This document shows, in pieces, positions 1 to 5,720 of a stretch of DNA of 6,385 bases. Positions within the stretch are counted from its first letter, which is position 1; every line of letters starts with the position of its first letter. The stretch comes from Pirellulaceae bacterium. Lineage in GTDB: Bacteria > Planctomycetota > Planctomycetia > Pirellulales > Pirellulaceae. The stretch lies in the NCBI GenBank assembly GCA_013002105.1, contig JABDKS010000185.1, positions 1 through 6,385 on the forward strand. Direction: 5' to 3'. The notes beneath the pieces were generated by a model that worked only from the letters and a program-made list of their open reading frames with translations, did no database searches and was not told where the DNA came from. Both the position numbers and the translations under genes were made by a program.

Positions 1-586
1 CTTTGGAGTAGTCCGTGCCACCGATTCCAATGAACACGCCGGTGTTGCTACCACGCATGGAATCGGCAGGGATGCCGGCATTTTCGAATGTCTCCCAGGC
101 GACTTCCAGCAACAAACGTTGTTGGGGATCCATTCGCGACGCTTCCCGTGGCGCGATCCCAAAGAAACCTGGGTCGAACCCATCGACTTGATCCACCGCG
201 CCGATCGCATTGACTGACATCTTGCCTGGTGCGCGACCCGTTGGATCGTAGTACAGATTCTGGTCCCAGCGGTCTGGGGGCACCGGGCCGACAGCTTCGG
301 TTCCCGCAGCAATTAGTTTCCAATAGTCGCTTGGGCTGGCAGCTCCGGGAAGCCGGCAGCCCATCGCGACGATTGCAATGGCTTGGTCACCGTAGCCGGA
401 TTCTGATGACGAGTCGCTAGTGGATTCCGCGGCGGGATTGCTGCCACCACGCTGCTCAGCTAGTCGTTGGCGCAACCGCGAACGCTGTTCTGCAGTAAGC
501 CCGGCCAAACGGGATGCGAGTTGTTCACGTTTCGATGAATCGCGTGTGACGTCGTCGCTCGCGTTAGGGTTTTTGTTCGTCGGCAA
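1..586 (-). CDS. Type I modular polyketide synthase, N-terminal fragment (docking helix + start of ketosynthase)
   Basis: Partial gene; the 3' end lies beyond base 1, leaving 195 codons. Residues ~70-195 read as the N-terminal half of a type I PKS beta-ketoacyl synthase: AIAIVAMGCRLPGA opens the domain, followed by VPPDRWD (~103-109), DPGFFGIAPREASRMDPQQR (~138-157), LLLEVAWE and GVFIGIGG (~183-190). The catalytic Cys and the two His of the KS lie outside the window. The KS should catalyse decarboxylative Claisen condensation of an acyl chain with an ACP-bound extender unit in the cytoplasm. Residues ~19-46 form a basic amphipathic stretch (LAGLTAEQRSRLRQRLAEQR), followed by a Ser-rich linker, as in PKS N-terminal docking regions. 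The start is chosen as TTG at 586: an in-frame stop lies three codons upstream and no in-frame ATG exists before the KS core. There is no clear Shine-Dalgarno site; the 23-nt overlap with the upstream FAAL gene suggests translational coupling. PKS identity is secure; module count and product cannot be seen. Confidence 0.93.
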   Translation of the reverse strand, partial: MPTNKNPNASDDVTRDSSKREQLASRLAGLTAEQRSRLRQRLAEQRGGSNPAAESTSDSSSESGYGDQAIAIVAMGCRLPGAASPSDYWKLIAAGTEAVGPVPPDRWDQNLYYDPTGRAPGKMSVNAIGAVDQVDGFDPGFFGIAPREASRMDPQQRLLLEVAWETFENAGIPADSMRGSNTGVFIGIGGTDYSK

Positions 587-2741
587 GGGCTTGATCTATT
601 TCGTCGTCGGAGAGTTGCGACAATTCATCCAGCAGATTCTCCAACTCGTCAGCGGACTCCTTTGGGACGTCATCCGATTCGTCGATTCCTAGCAACGAAT
701 CCCCGATGTAAGAACTCATCCTGGACACAGTGGGATGGTTCCATGCTACGACGGGTGTCAGTTCAACGCCTGACCAGTCTTCTGTCTCGCCACTGAGTTC
801 GACTGCAGTCATCGAATCGAGGCCGTATTCAGCAAACGGTTTGTCCAAGTCGATATCATCGGGCTGGACGCCAGCTCGAGCGACCAGCCATTGCGTCATC
901 CATGATTCGATCGATGCAATGATCGAATCGCGATCGTCAATCGTTGGTTCGGGTGGTAACGAGGGCAGTTCAATGGGGGCTTGCTCGGCCGCCGACGAAC
1001 GATCATAGCGGTACTTGCATTTGATCTCGTCGGAGTCAAACATTTCGCGGCATCGGTTTCGCTGCACCTTGCCGCTGCTGGTCAGCGGCACGGTTGCTTG
1101 GCGAACCAGGCAAACGTGACGCGGATCGACTTCATGCGTTTCGATGACGGCGCGGCGGATGTCTCGTGCTAATTCCGAAAGTTTTGCCGAGTCGATCCGT
1201 CGTGGCAATTCGGCGATGATGGCGAGTGATTCGCTACGTGGTCCCATCACTGGGAACGCGACCGTCATTCCACCTTCGCTGCCGACTGTCTCGCTTACCG
1301 TCGTTTCGATATCTTGGGGGAACAGATTTCTGCCACGCAAAATAATCACATCCTTGCTGCGGCCGGTGACATACAGTTCGCCGTCGTGCAGGAATCCCAG
1401 GTCACCGGTGCGACAGAATCCCGATTCGCCGGAATTCAACATTGCGTTGAACTGCGATTCGTTTTCTTCATCCCGATTCCAGTATCCTTTCGTGACGCTT
1501 TTGCCTCGTAGCCAGATCTCGCCCACCTGGTTTTCTGCTTGAGGCGTGCAATGGATCGGGTCGACAATCAAAAGTTCGGTTTCGTTGGCGGGATGCCCGC
1601 AGCAAATTAATTCGTGTGTCGCGTTGGAATCAGCGTTGCTGGTGGGTTTGGCATTTCCTTGACCCAAGGATTCTCGATCGACCGACAGAACTTTTGGCTC
1701 GGCCGGGCCGTCACCGCCGGCGGCCAATAGCGTTGCTTCGGCCAAACCGTAGCAAGGGTAGAACGCGCTGGATGAGAATCCACAGTCGGCGAACCGATTG
1801 GTGAAATCACGAAGTGTACGGGGCAAAATCGGTTCGGCGCCGCTGAAGGCAACTCGCCATCGACTTAAATCAAGAGTGTCTGTTTGTTCGGGAGCGATTC
1901 GATCCACACACAACTGGTAGGCAAAGTTCGGTGCACCACTAATGACCGCGTGGTAGTCGCTGATGCATTGCAACCAGCGAATCGGTCGCTGCAAGAACGC
2001 TCGTGGACTGATCAAGACGGTATGTCCGCCGACGTACAGTGGTTCCAGCAAACCGCCGATTAAACCCATGTCGTGAAAAAACGGAAGCCAGAAGACGCCC
2101 GTATCGAATTCAGTGGCGTCGTCAGGTTGCCACTGAATGTTGAAACCGAGTCGGATCGATTCCAAGTTCGCCATCAAGTTGCGGTGTCGCACCATCACGC
2201 CCTTGGGTTCGCTGGTGCTGCCGCTGGTGTACTGCAGCAACGCCAACGATTCGGGGTCAATCTGCAACGTCTCGGCATCGATCAGATCGCTTTCTGGTTG
2301 CCGGTCGACCGCAAGTCGCGGAACGTCACGTGCGACAGGGCACAGTTTATCGGCATCCAGTAAATCTAGAGTCAGACCATCACTGAGGATCGCGGAGGGT
2401 CGGCAATCGTTCGCAGCAGAATCCAAACGCGGCATCTCGCGTTTCGGTTTCGGATAGCAAGTTGGAACGGGGATCCAATTCGCGATCTGACAACCCAAGA
2501 ACGCGCTCAGGAATTCTAATCCCGGTGGGAATAGCAACAACGCACGCGGCGATTTTTCGTCGGTTTTGGGCAATGACGCAGCAACCGCACACGAACGACG
2601 CCAAAGTTCTTCGTAAGTCCAACTGATCGCTTCGCCGTCGTCATTGACAAACGTCGCGGCAGTTCGCTGGCCATGTTGTGTTGCGCGATGCCCAATCCAA
2701 TGGGGCAACGTAACAGCGTCGGTTGGCGCGGGAGCAAGCAT
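564..2741 (-). CDS. Fatty acyl-AMP ligase (FAAL) fused to an acyl carrier protein
   Basis: 725 residues. The protein should adenylate a fatty acid with ATP and transfer it to a phosphopantetheine arm without free CoA, providing the starter for the adjacent PKS. Adenylation signatures run in order: P-loop YTSGSTSEPKGV (~171-182), the FAAL-typical stretch WLPFFHDMGLIGG (~218-230) with RPIRWLQCISDYHAVISGAPNFAYQLC (~252-278, pieces), YGLAEATLL (~331-339), RTGDLGF (~444-450), GRSKDVIILRGRNLFPQDIE (~460-479) and SSGKVQRNR (~555-563) with the C-domain lysine K558. Residues ~603-685 are an ACP with EYGLDSMTAVEL; Ser643 is the expected phosphopantetheine site. The last ~40 residues are very acidic and helical (ENLLDELSQLSDDEIDQAL), a likely docking tail. 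The ATG at 2741 is the only reasonable start, since an in-frame TGA lies five codons upstream; there is no strong Shine-Dalgarno site. It is first gene of an operon with the PKS. Chain-length preference is not readable. Confidence 0.95.
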   Translation of the reverse strand: MLAPAPTDAVTLPHWIGHRATQHGQRTAATFVNDDGEAISWTYEELWRRSCAVAASLPKTDEKSPRALLLFPPGLEFLSAFLGCQIANWIPVPTCYPKPKREMPRLDSAANDCRPSAILSDGLTLDLLDADKLCPVARDVPRLAVDRQPESDLIDAETLQIDPESLALLQYTSGSTSEPKGVMVRHRNLMANLESIRLGFNIQWQPDDATEFDTGVFWLPFFHDMGLIGGLLEPLYVGGHTVLISPRAFLQRPIRWLQCISDYHAVISGAPNFAYQLCVDRIAPEQTDTLDLSRWRVAFSGAEPILPRTLRDFTNRFADCGFSSSAFYPCYGLAEATLLAAGGDGPAEPKVLSVDRESLGQGNAKPTSNADSNATHELICCGHPANETELLIVDPIHCTPQAENQVGEIWLRGKSVTKGYWNRDEENESQFNAMLNSGESGFCRTGDLGFLHDGELYVTGRSKDVIILRGRNLFPQDIETTVSETVGSEGGMTVAFPVMGPRSESLAIIAELPRRIDSAKLSELARDIRRAVIETHEVDPRHVCLVRQATVPLTSSGKVQRNRCREMFDSDEIKCKYRYDRSSAAEQAPIELPSLPPEPTIDDRDSIIASIESWMTQWLVARAGVQPDDIDLDKPFAEYGLDSMTAVELSGETEDWSGVELTPVVAWNHPTVSRMSSYIGDSLLGIDESDDVPKESADELENLLDELSQLSDDEIDQALADEQKP

Positions 2742-3013
2742 GCCAGTTTGTGTTCAGGCGAGTAGGAAGCAATTGCGTCGGTTTCGATGATGGCATCGAA
2801 CCTAACATGACTAGGTTGGAAAGGTTTGGTATTTCATGATGCAAAAAAACGCACTTCGTTGAGTCCGGCCGTTACTATGTTTAGCCATCGCATATCGATG
2901 CATGACCAGACGACGATTGGCAACTTCGTTGGTGCAAACGGATCTCAGGGCGTGCAACCAGAAAAAAATCACGCGAAACTGACAACAAAGCCGAACAACG
3001 AAAAATAATCACT
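2742..3013. other. Intergenic region upstream of the FAAL gene
   Basis: About 270 bp without a believable gene. The minus-strand FAAL promoter must lie here, but I cannot pick a convincing -35/-10 pair. The region holds two neighbouring inverted repeats (2783-2817, listed separately). A 60-codon plus-strand frame inside it has no Shine-Dalgarno site and no recognisable product, so it is not called. Confidence 0.6.
2783..2817. promoter_or_regulatory. Two adjacent dyads 42-76 bp upstream of the FAAL start (possible operator or 5' leader hairpins)
   Basis: TTCGATG-ATGG-CATCGAA (2783-2800) is a perfect 7-bp inverted repeat with a 4-nt centre. It overlaps by two bases a second dyad, AACCTA-7 nt-TAGGTT (2799-2817). 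Their position just before the FAAL/PKS operon suits a repressor operator or leader hairpins. No regulator gene is visible in the window, so the role is inference. Confidence 0.35.
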
Positions 3014-3049
3014 GGGACCCAATTCCACAAATGAGTTGTGGGGTCTCCC
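3000..3049 (-). terminator. Hairpin plus T-rich run after the secreted-protein gene
   Basis: Eight bases beyond the stop at 3056, the minus strand forms an imperfect stem: CCACAA (3025-3030) pairs with TTGTGG (3036-3041) around a 5-nt loop, and GG-GACC (3014-3019) pairs with GGTCTCC (3042-3048) across one bulge. The internal CAATT (3020-3024) faces no partner. On the minus strand it is followed by TTATTTTT (3001-3008). This fits an intrinsic terminator for the gene at 3056-3454; the interior loop weakens the case. Confidence 0.5.
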
Positions 3050-3055
3050 TGACCG

Positions 3056-3454
3056 TCAAGGAACCCAGAATCGGTACGGTTCAACAGCAATGGGGGGCGA
3101 TGCCCCATAAACACGGTTCGCTGTCGGTTGCAAATGGGTTGTTGGCGACGCGAGGAGATTTCTCCGCTGGTACCACCATCGAACCGCGTTTCCGTATAGG
3201 TGAAACGGTCGATTGGGCCGCAACTGAACGGGCGTTGCAAGAATTTGCTGACGATAGGTCCCGGTTGCGATCACCCGAGGCTGCCAATTGGTTTGCCAAG
3301 CGGTTTGCCCGGCAGGTTGCGAAAGTCGTTCCCAGGTAGGCTGCCAATTTGGTCTGCCGACTGGTTGCCAAGGCGATTGCGCGGCGACGATGGTGGCCAG
3401 AAGCGACATCGCAATAAAAGAAAAAAACGGTAGGATCAGCGTCGATCGAAGCAC
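3056..3454 (-). CDS. Small secreted Trp/Gln-rich protein, function unknown
   Basis: 132 residues, not recognised as a named family. The N-terminus is a textbook Sec signal peptide: a short basic start (MLRS), a hydrophobic core (~5-22, LILPFFSFIAMSLLATIV) and a likely signal peptidase I site VAA|Q after residue 25. The mature ~107 residues have no Cys, are basic, and are rich in Trp (W29, 37, 41, 53, 57, 93, 94, 130), Gln and Pro. Residues 29-60 contain degenerate WQ(P/T) units; NWQP recurs exactly 20 residues apart. The GTG start at 3454 is chosen because AAGGGA sits 5 nt upstream (3460-3465) and it gives a complete signal peptide. The open frame extends further upstream, and a stronger GGAGG at 3490-3494 has only ATA/ATT at a suitable distance, so a non-canonical start that adds IIGSKQGKF is possible. 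The gene is divergent from the one at 3717 and ends at a likely terminator. A plus-strand frame over the same bases is rejected. Confidence 0.6.
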   Translation of the reverse strand: MLRSTLILPFFSFIAMSLLATIVAAQSPWQPVGRPNWQPTWERLSQPAGQTAWQTNWQPRVIATGTYRQQILATPVQLRPNRPFHLYGNAVRWWYQRRNLLASPTTHLQPTANRVYGASPPIAVEPYRFWVP

Positions 3455-3459
3455 AAATT

Positions 3460-3494
3460 TCCCTTGTTTTGAGCCAATTATTGCTTTGTCCTCC
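3460..3494 (-). promoter_or_regulatory. Two candidate ribosome binding sites for the secreted-protein gene
   Basis: AAGGGA at 3460-3465 lies 5 nt before the chosen GTG (3454). A consensus GGAGG at 3490-3494 lies further upstream, with no in-frame ATG/GTG/TTG at normal spacing; the nearest in-frame codons are ATA and ATT. The first site decides the annotated start. The second may be fortuitous or may serve a non-canonical start. Confidence 0.4.
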
Positions 3495-3520
3495 GCTAGA
3501 TCGTCGTGAAGGAGGGTGAT

Positions 3521-3550
3521 GATAGGTGAACAAATATCTACGATAGGTGA
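3521..3550. repeat. Pair of GATAGGTGA direct repeats, 21 bp apart
   Basis: GATAGGTGA occurs at 3521-3529 and again at 3542-3550. The start-to-start distance of 21 bp equals two helical turns, so both copies face the same side of the DNA. They lie in the divergent intergenic region, 67-96 bp upstream of the minus-strand GTG at 3454. A protein-binding site is plausible but inferred. Confidence 0.5.
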
Positions 3551-3556
3551 CGTCAG

Positions 3557-3604
3557 ACGGCACCGGTAACGGACGGCACAGGTCATAAACGGCACCGGGA
3601 ATTG
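3557..3604. repeat. Three tandem 16-bp units with ACGGCACCGG core (iteron-like array)
   Basis: Cores start at 3557, 3573 and 3589, an exact 16-bp period: ACGGCACCGG, ACGGCACAGG, ACGGCACCGG. The remaining six bases of each unit (TAACGG, TCATAA, GAATTG) are not conserved. The array sits midway between the divergent starts at 3454 and 3717, directly next to the GATAGGTGA pair. It resembles a multimeric transcription-factor site; the period is far too short for CRISPR. Confidence 0.6.
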
Positions 3605-3667
3605 CTCGTTCGTTTGCCGATTTTGTTCCCCCGTCGGACAGTATCGCTCGACAATGCTCTATTTCCA

Positions 3668-3694
3668 GGACTGATTCGGTCGAATCGTCCTTTT
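3668..3694 (+). terminator. Terminator-like hairpin in the 5' leader of the gene at 3717
   Basis: GGAC-t-GATTCG (3668-3678) pairs with CGAATCGTCC (3681-3690) as a 10-bp stem with one bulged T. The closing CG probably opens to make a usable loop. It is followed immediately by TTTT (3691-3694), then AAGGA at 3706-3710 and the ATG at 3717. It could stop readthrough, act as an attenuator, or simply be a leader hairpin. The T-run is short. Confidence 0.4.
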
Positions 3695-3716
3695 CGCGAA
3701 TGAAGAAGGAATCGCT

Positions 3717-4553
3717 ATGAATCGTCCCGCCTCATCGGAGTCCAGCGACTTTCGCTCGTCGGGTTCGGCACGCGGCAAGAATCCGTTGGGACGAAAATCC
3801 GCAGGCGGAATCGCGGTGGTCGTACTGGTCGCGATTTACTCTTTCGCGCAACCGCAACTCAATGATCGCTTTGGCTGGAATCTGCCCGGGTTGCGACAAG
3901 ATGGTCGTGGTCAGATTGTCCTGGACGACGACAAGCAGAAAACCGCGACATCAGCCTCATCGACGCGGCGCGACAGGGTCGATGTTTCCAAACCGAACGA
4001 TTCGAACACAGCGACCGTCGGCAATTCACCCAAGCCCACCGGGCCGCTCGCGGGTCGAATGAATTCGACAGCAACATCCAATAAAACCCAAAGCGGCTCG
4101 ACGACTTCGCGTGGGAGTCCCGGCGAGTCCAAACCATCAGAAGTCTCGTCGCGTGATGGCGATTTGTTGTACGGATTGCTGCGTGAGACGAGCCCCAAGC
4201 GATACCTATCGCCGGCTGGTTTGATGTACACACCCGGCAGTGCCGAAGGACACCGATTGGAACATTTGCGACGACACACCAAAGACGATCCCAACCGTCC
4301 GGGCAGCCATGGCGTGTTCGACGGTGGCATGGAGGGGACACTGAAGACGATCGATTTAGCGTATGAGCGTGCCAAGAAAAATCAGAAGACCACCAAGAGG
4401 GTCGACGATGATCGCACAATCTACACAGTCGACATGGGTGGACGCGTCGGATACGTCGGCGGACGCACCGGTCAGCAACGTCGAAATCCGATGGCGCGGC
4501 GAGTTCAGTTGGTTCTCGAAGGCACACGTGTCATCACGGCGTATCCTAAATAG
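3717..4553 (+). CDS. Single-pass membrane protein with a C-terminal BECR-nuclease-like domain (putative)
   Basis: 278 residues. Order: a basic, Ser-rich N-terminus (1-29); one membrane helix (~30-44, GGIAVVVLVAIYSFA); a long low-complexity Ser/Thr/Lys/Asp linker (~60-147), likely disordered and extracytoplasmic; then a compact conserved-looking domain (~148-278). That domain has GHRLEHLRRH (178-187; H179, H183, H187), HGVFDG (198-203), a helix LKTIDLAYERAKK, a strand pair TIYTVDMGGRVGYVGG and the ending VQLVLEGTRVITAYP. The late-strand ITAYP ending plus upstream conserved His resembles barnase/EndoU/colicin E5-D/RelE (BECR) nuclease-fold domains; this is pattern recognition, not a computed match, and catalysis is unproven. 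AAGGA lies 6 nt before the ATG. It heads a likely operon with the genes at 4612 and 4970, is divergent from the secreted-protein gene, and has no immunity-protein neighbour that I can recognise. Confidence 0.85.
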   Translation: MNRPASSESSDFRSSGSARGKNPLGRKSAGGIAVVVLVAIYSFAQPQLNDRFGWNLPGLRQDGRGQIVLDDDKQKTATSASSTRRDRVDVSKPNDSNTATVGNSPKPTGPLAGRMNSTATSNKTQSGSTTSRGSPGESKPSEVSSRDGDLLYGLLRETSPKRYLSPAGLMYTPGSAEGHRLEHLRRHTKDDPNRPGSHGVFDGGMEGTLKTIDLAYERAKKNQKTTKRVDDDRTIYTVDMGGRVGYVGGRTGQQRRNPMARRVQLVLEGTRVITAYPK

Positions 4554-4611
4554 TGTTCACAGTGATAGTTCTTTCACCGAGTCATTGATCTTCAACTGGA
4601 GTTTGCTCATC

Positions 4612-4959
4612 GTGAGCCCAAGACACTCAATTGATTTCTGTCCCATTTGCGGCGGCGGACTTTGCGGGATTCGTGTTTGCGGGATCCCGCCACACGAAAC
4701 AGGTTCTGCGGTCGTGACGCAATACGATTCGGCACATGGGTTGGTAGTGTGCGACGAATGCGAAGCGATTTGGTTAGCGCCCGATGTGACGACGGACCAC
4801 CAATATCCTGCACCTGATGACGCATCCTGTCCGATCTGTGACGCCGCCTTGTGGGGCGAAACGTCACGCTGGGCCAATTCGTCGGATATCGCAGCGATCG
4901 GTTGGTCCGACGCGGTCAATCACGATTTGGACGTCAACCCGGACGAAGGCTTGGTGTAA
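4612..4959 (+). CDS. Small multi-CxxC zinc-ribbon protein, function unknown
   Basis: 115 residues with three CxxC knuckles: CPIC (C10, C13), CDEC (C47, C50) and CPIC (C73, C76), plus C18 and C23. This pattern suits one or two zinc ribbons. There is no signal peptide or membrane helix, so it should be cytoplasmic. The C-terminal part (SRWANSSDIAAIGWSDAV) is acidic with no recognised motif. The GTG at 4612 is chosen because GGAG lies 10 nt upstream (4598-4601) and coding begins just before the first CPIC; the frame is open much further upstream but would overlap the preceding gene in a region with no sensible composition. TTG codons a few residues earlier are alternatives. It lies 58 bp after the membrane protein gene and 10 bp before the methyltransferase gene, so co-transcription is likely. 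Metal binding is inferred from the cysteines; a DNA, RNA or protein partner cannot be told. Confidence 0.75.
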   Translation: MSPRHSIDFCPICGGGLCGIRVCGIPPHETGSAVVTQYDSAHGLVVCDECEAIWLAPDVTTDHQYPAPDDASCPICDAALWGETSRWANSSDIAAIGWSDAVNHDLDVNPDEGLV

Positions 4960-4969
4960 AGCGAAGGCT

Positions 4970-5581
4970 GTGTTGCAACGGATCGACATCCCGTCCAGTA
5001 TTGATCAACGCCCTTTGCCGCTTGAAATCCGCGCATGGATATCCGACGCGCGACAACGAATCGAAACGTTTCAAGATTGTTGGCAGAAGACGCAGATCGA
5101 GCAATTTGTTGCGGCCGACTACGAACTGGTCTATCAGGCACTCAGTTGGTTGCAGGAAACGCAAATGCTCACCGGACGGCGATTCCTGGAGTGGGGCTGT
5201 GGTTTCGCCGTCGTCGCCTCGCTCGCGGCGAGTCTCGGTTGGGATGCGATTGGAATCGAATCCGAATCGGATCTATTGAAGCAGGGGCAGCGAACGATTG
5301 AAGATTGGAACGTTCCGGTGGAACTGATCCACGGAAACTTCTTGCCGCATGGCAGCGAGTCGCTCGCGTTTGACCCCACGCTGCCAAGCCTGGGACACAA
5401 CGTTGCCAATGCTTACGACCAAATCGATAGCGAACTGGATGATTTTGCGATGGTCTACGCGTATCCGTGGCCAGGCGAAGACGATTTTCATATGGACGTG
5501 TTCGGGCAACACGCGGCGGTCGGTGCGATGTTGTTGCTTTTTTGCGGACCCAACGACGTTCGCGCGTGGCGCAAAGTTTGA
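4970..5581 (+). CDS. Class I SAM-dependent methyltransferase-like protein
   Basis: 203 residues. The N-terminal ~65 residues are helical (RAWISDARQRIETF, DYELVYQALSWL). Then comes a Rossmann core: motif I FLEWGCGFAVVASLAASLG (72-90), an acidic residue ending the second strand (GIESE, E97) suited to binding the SAM ribose, and a later strand FAMVYAYPWPGEDDF (159-173) followed by a helix-strand LLLFCGP (188-194). Motif I, with E-x-G-C-G, is typical of small-molecule and protein methyltransferases; the substrate is unknown. The start is GTG at 4970, or TTG at 4973, which has better spacing from GAAGG (4963-4967). An ATG at 4817 is in frame but would overlap the upstream gene by 143 bp in Arg/Thr-rich sequence typical of a shadow frame. 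It lies ten bases after the zinc-ribbon gene, suggesting a functional pair, for instance a modifying enzyme and a metal-binding partner; that link is inference. Confidence 0.8.
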   Translation: MLQRIDIPSSIDQRPLPLEIRAWISDARQRIETFQDCWQKTQIEQFVAADYELVYQALSWLQETQMLTGRRFLEWGCGFAVVASLAASLGWDAIGIESESDLLKQGQRTIEDWNVPVELIHGNFLPHGSESLAFDPTLPSLGHNVANAYDQIDSELDDFAMVYAYPWPGEDDFHMDVFGQHAAVGAMLLLFCGPNDVRAWRKV

Positions 5582-5650
5582 CAGCCAGAAATGTACCCGA
5601 GCGCAGGAGAGTCGATCCCGCCTAGGCGTTTTGAGTTGGCGCTTTTCTGG

Positions 5651-5713
5651 TAACCCGACGCGTCAGCGAGTGAGAACGGATATTGACTCGTCCCTCGCTG
5701 ACGCATCGGGTTA
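5651..5713. repeat. 20-bp inverted repeat with 23-nt loop, possible bidirectional terminator
   Basis: The left arm (5651-5670, TAACCCGACGCGTCAGCGAG) matches the reverse complement of the right arm (5694-5713) at 19 of 20 positions. The one mismatch (C5659/A5705) becomes a G-U wobble on the minus-strand transcript, so that RNA can pair along the whole arm. The 23-nt loop is TGAGAACGG...CGTCC. It lies 69 bp past the methyltransferase stop and 122 bp past the RidA stop, which are convergent, so it could block transcription in both directions. T-runs are poor, so a processing or stabilising hairpin is equally possible. Confidence 0.7.
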
Positions 5714-5720
5714 TGAAAAA

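Noticed and set aside
48..323. 91-codon minus-strand frame within the PKS region
   Set aside because: It is in a different frame from the ketosynthase, which carries unmistakable KS motifs over the same bases.
3031..3339. Plus-strand 102-codon frame opposite the secreted-protein gene
   Set aside because: It has no Shine-Dalgarno site, its ATG lies in the loop of the terminator hairpin, and no domain is recognisable. The opposite strand has a signal peptide with a spaced ribosome binding site.
3557..3604. Possible CRISPR array
   Set aside because: Three 10-bp cores with 6-bp gaps are far too short for repeats and spacers, and no cas gene is present.
3859..4527. 222-codon minus-strand frame opposite the membrane protein
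   Set aside because: The composition is Cys/Arg/His/Ser-rich and typical of an antisense shadow. The plus-strand product has a membrane helix, an ordered domain and a good ribosome binding site.
4363..4611. 5' extension of the zinc-ribbon frame to ATG 4363
   Set aside because: It would overlap the preceding gene by ~190 bp, and the added residues look like out-of-frame translation. GTG 4612 has GGAG upstream.
4817..4969. ATG 4817 as methyltransferase start
   Set aside because: It overlaps the zinc-ribbon gene by 143 bp, and the extra 51 residues are Arg/Thr/Pro-rich shadow sequence. GTG 4970 or TTG 4973 follows GAAGG.
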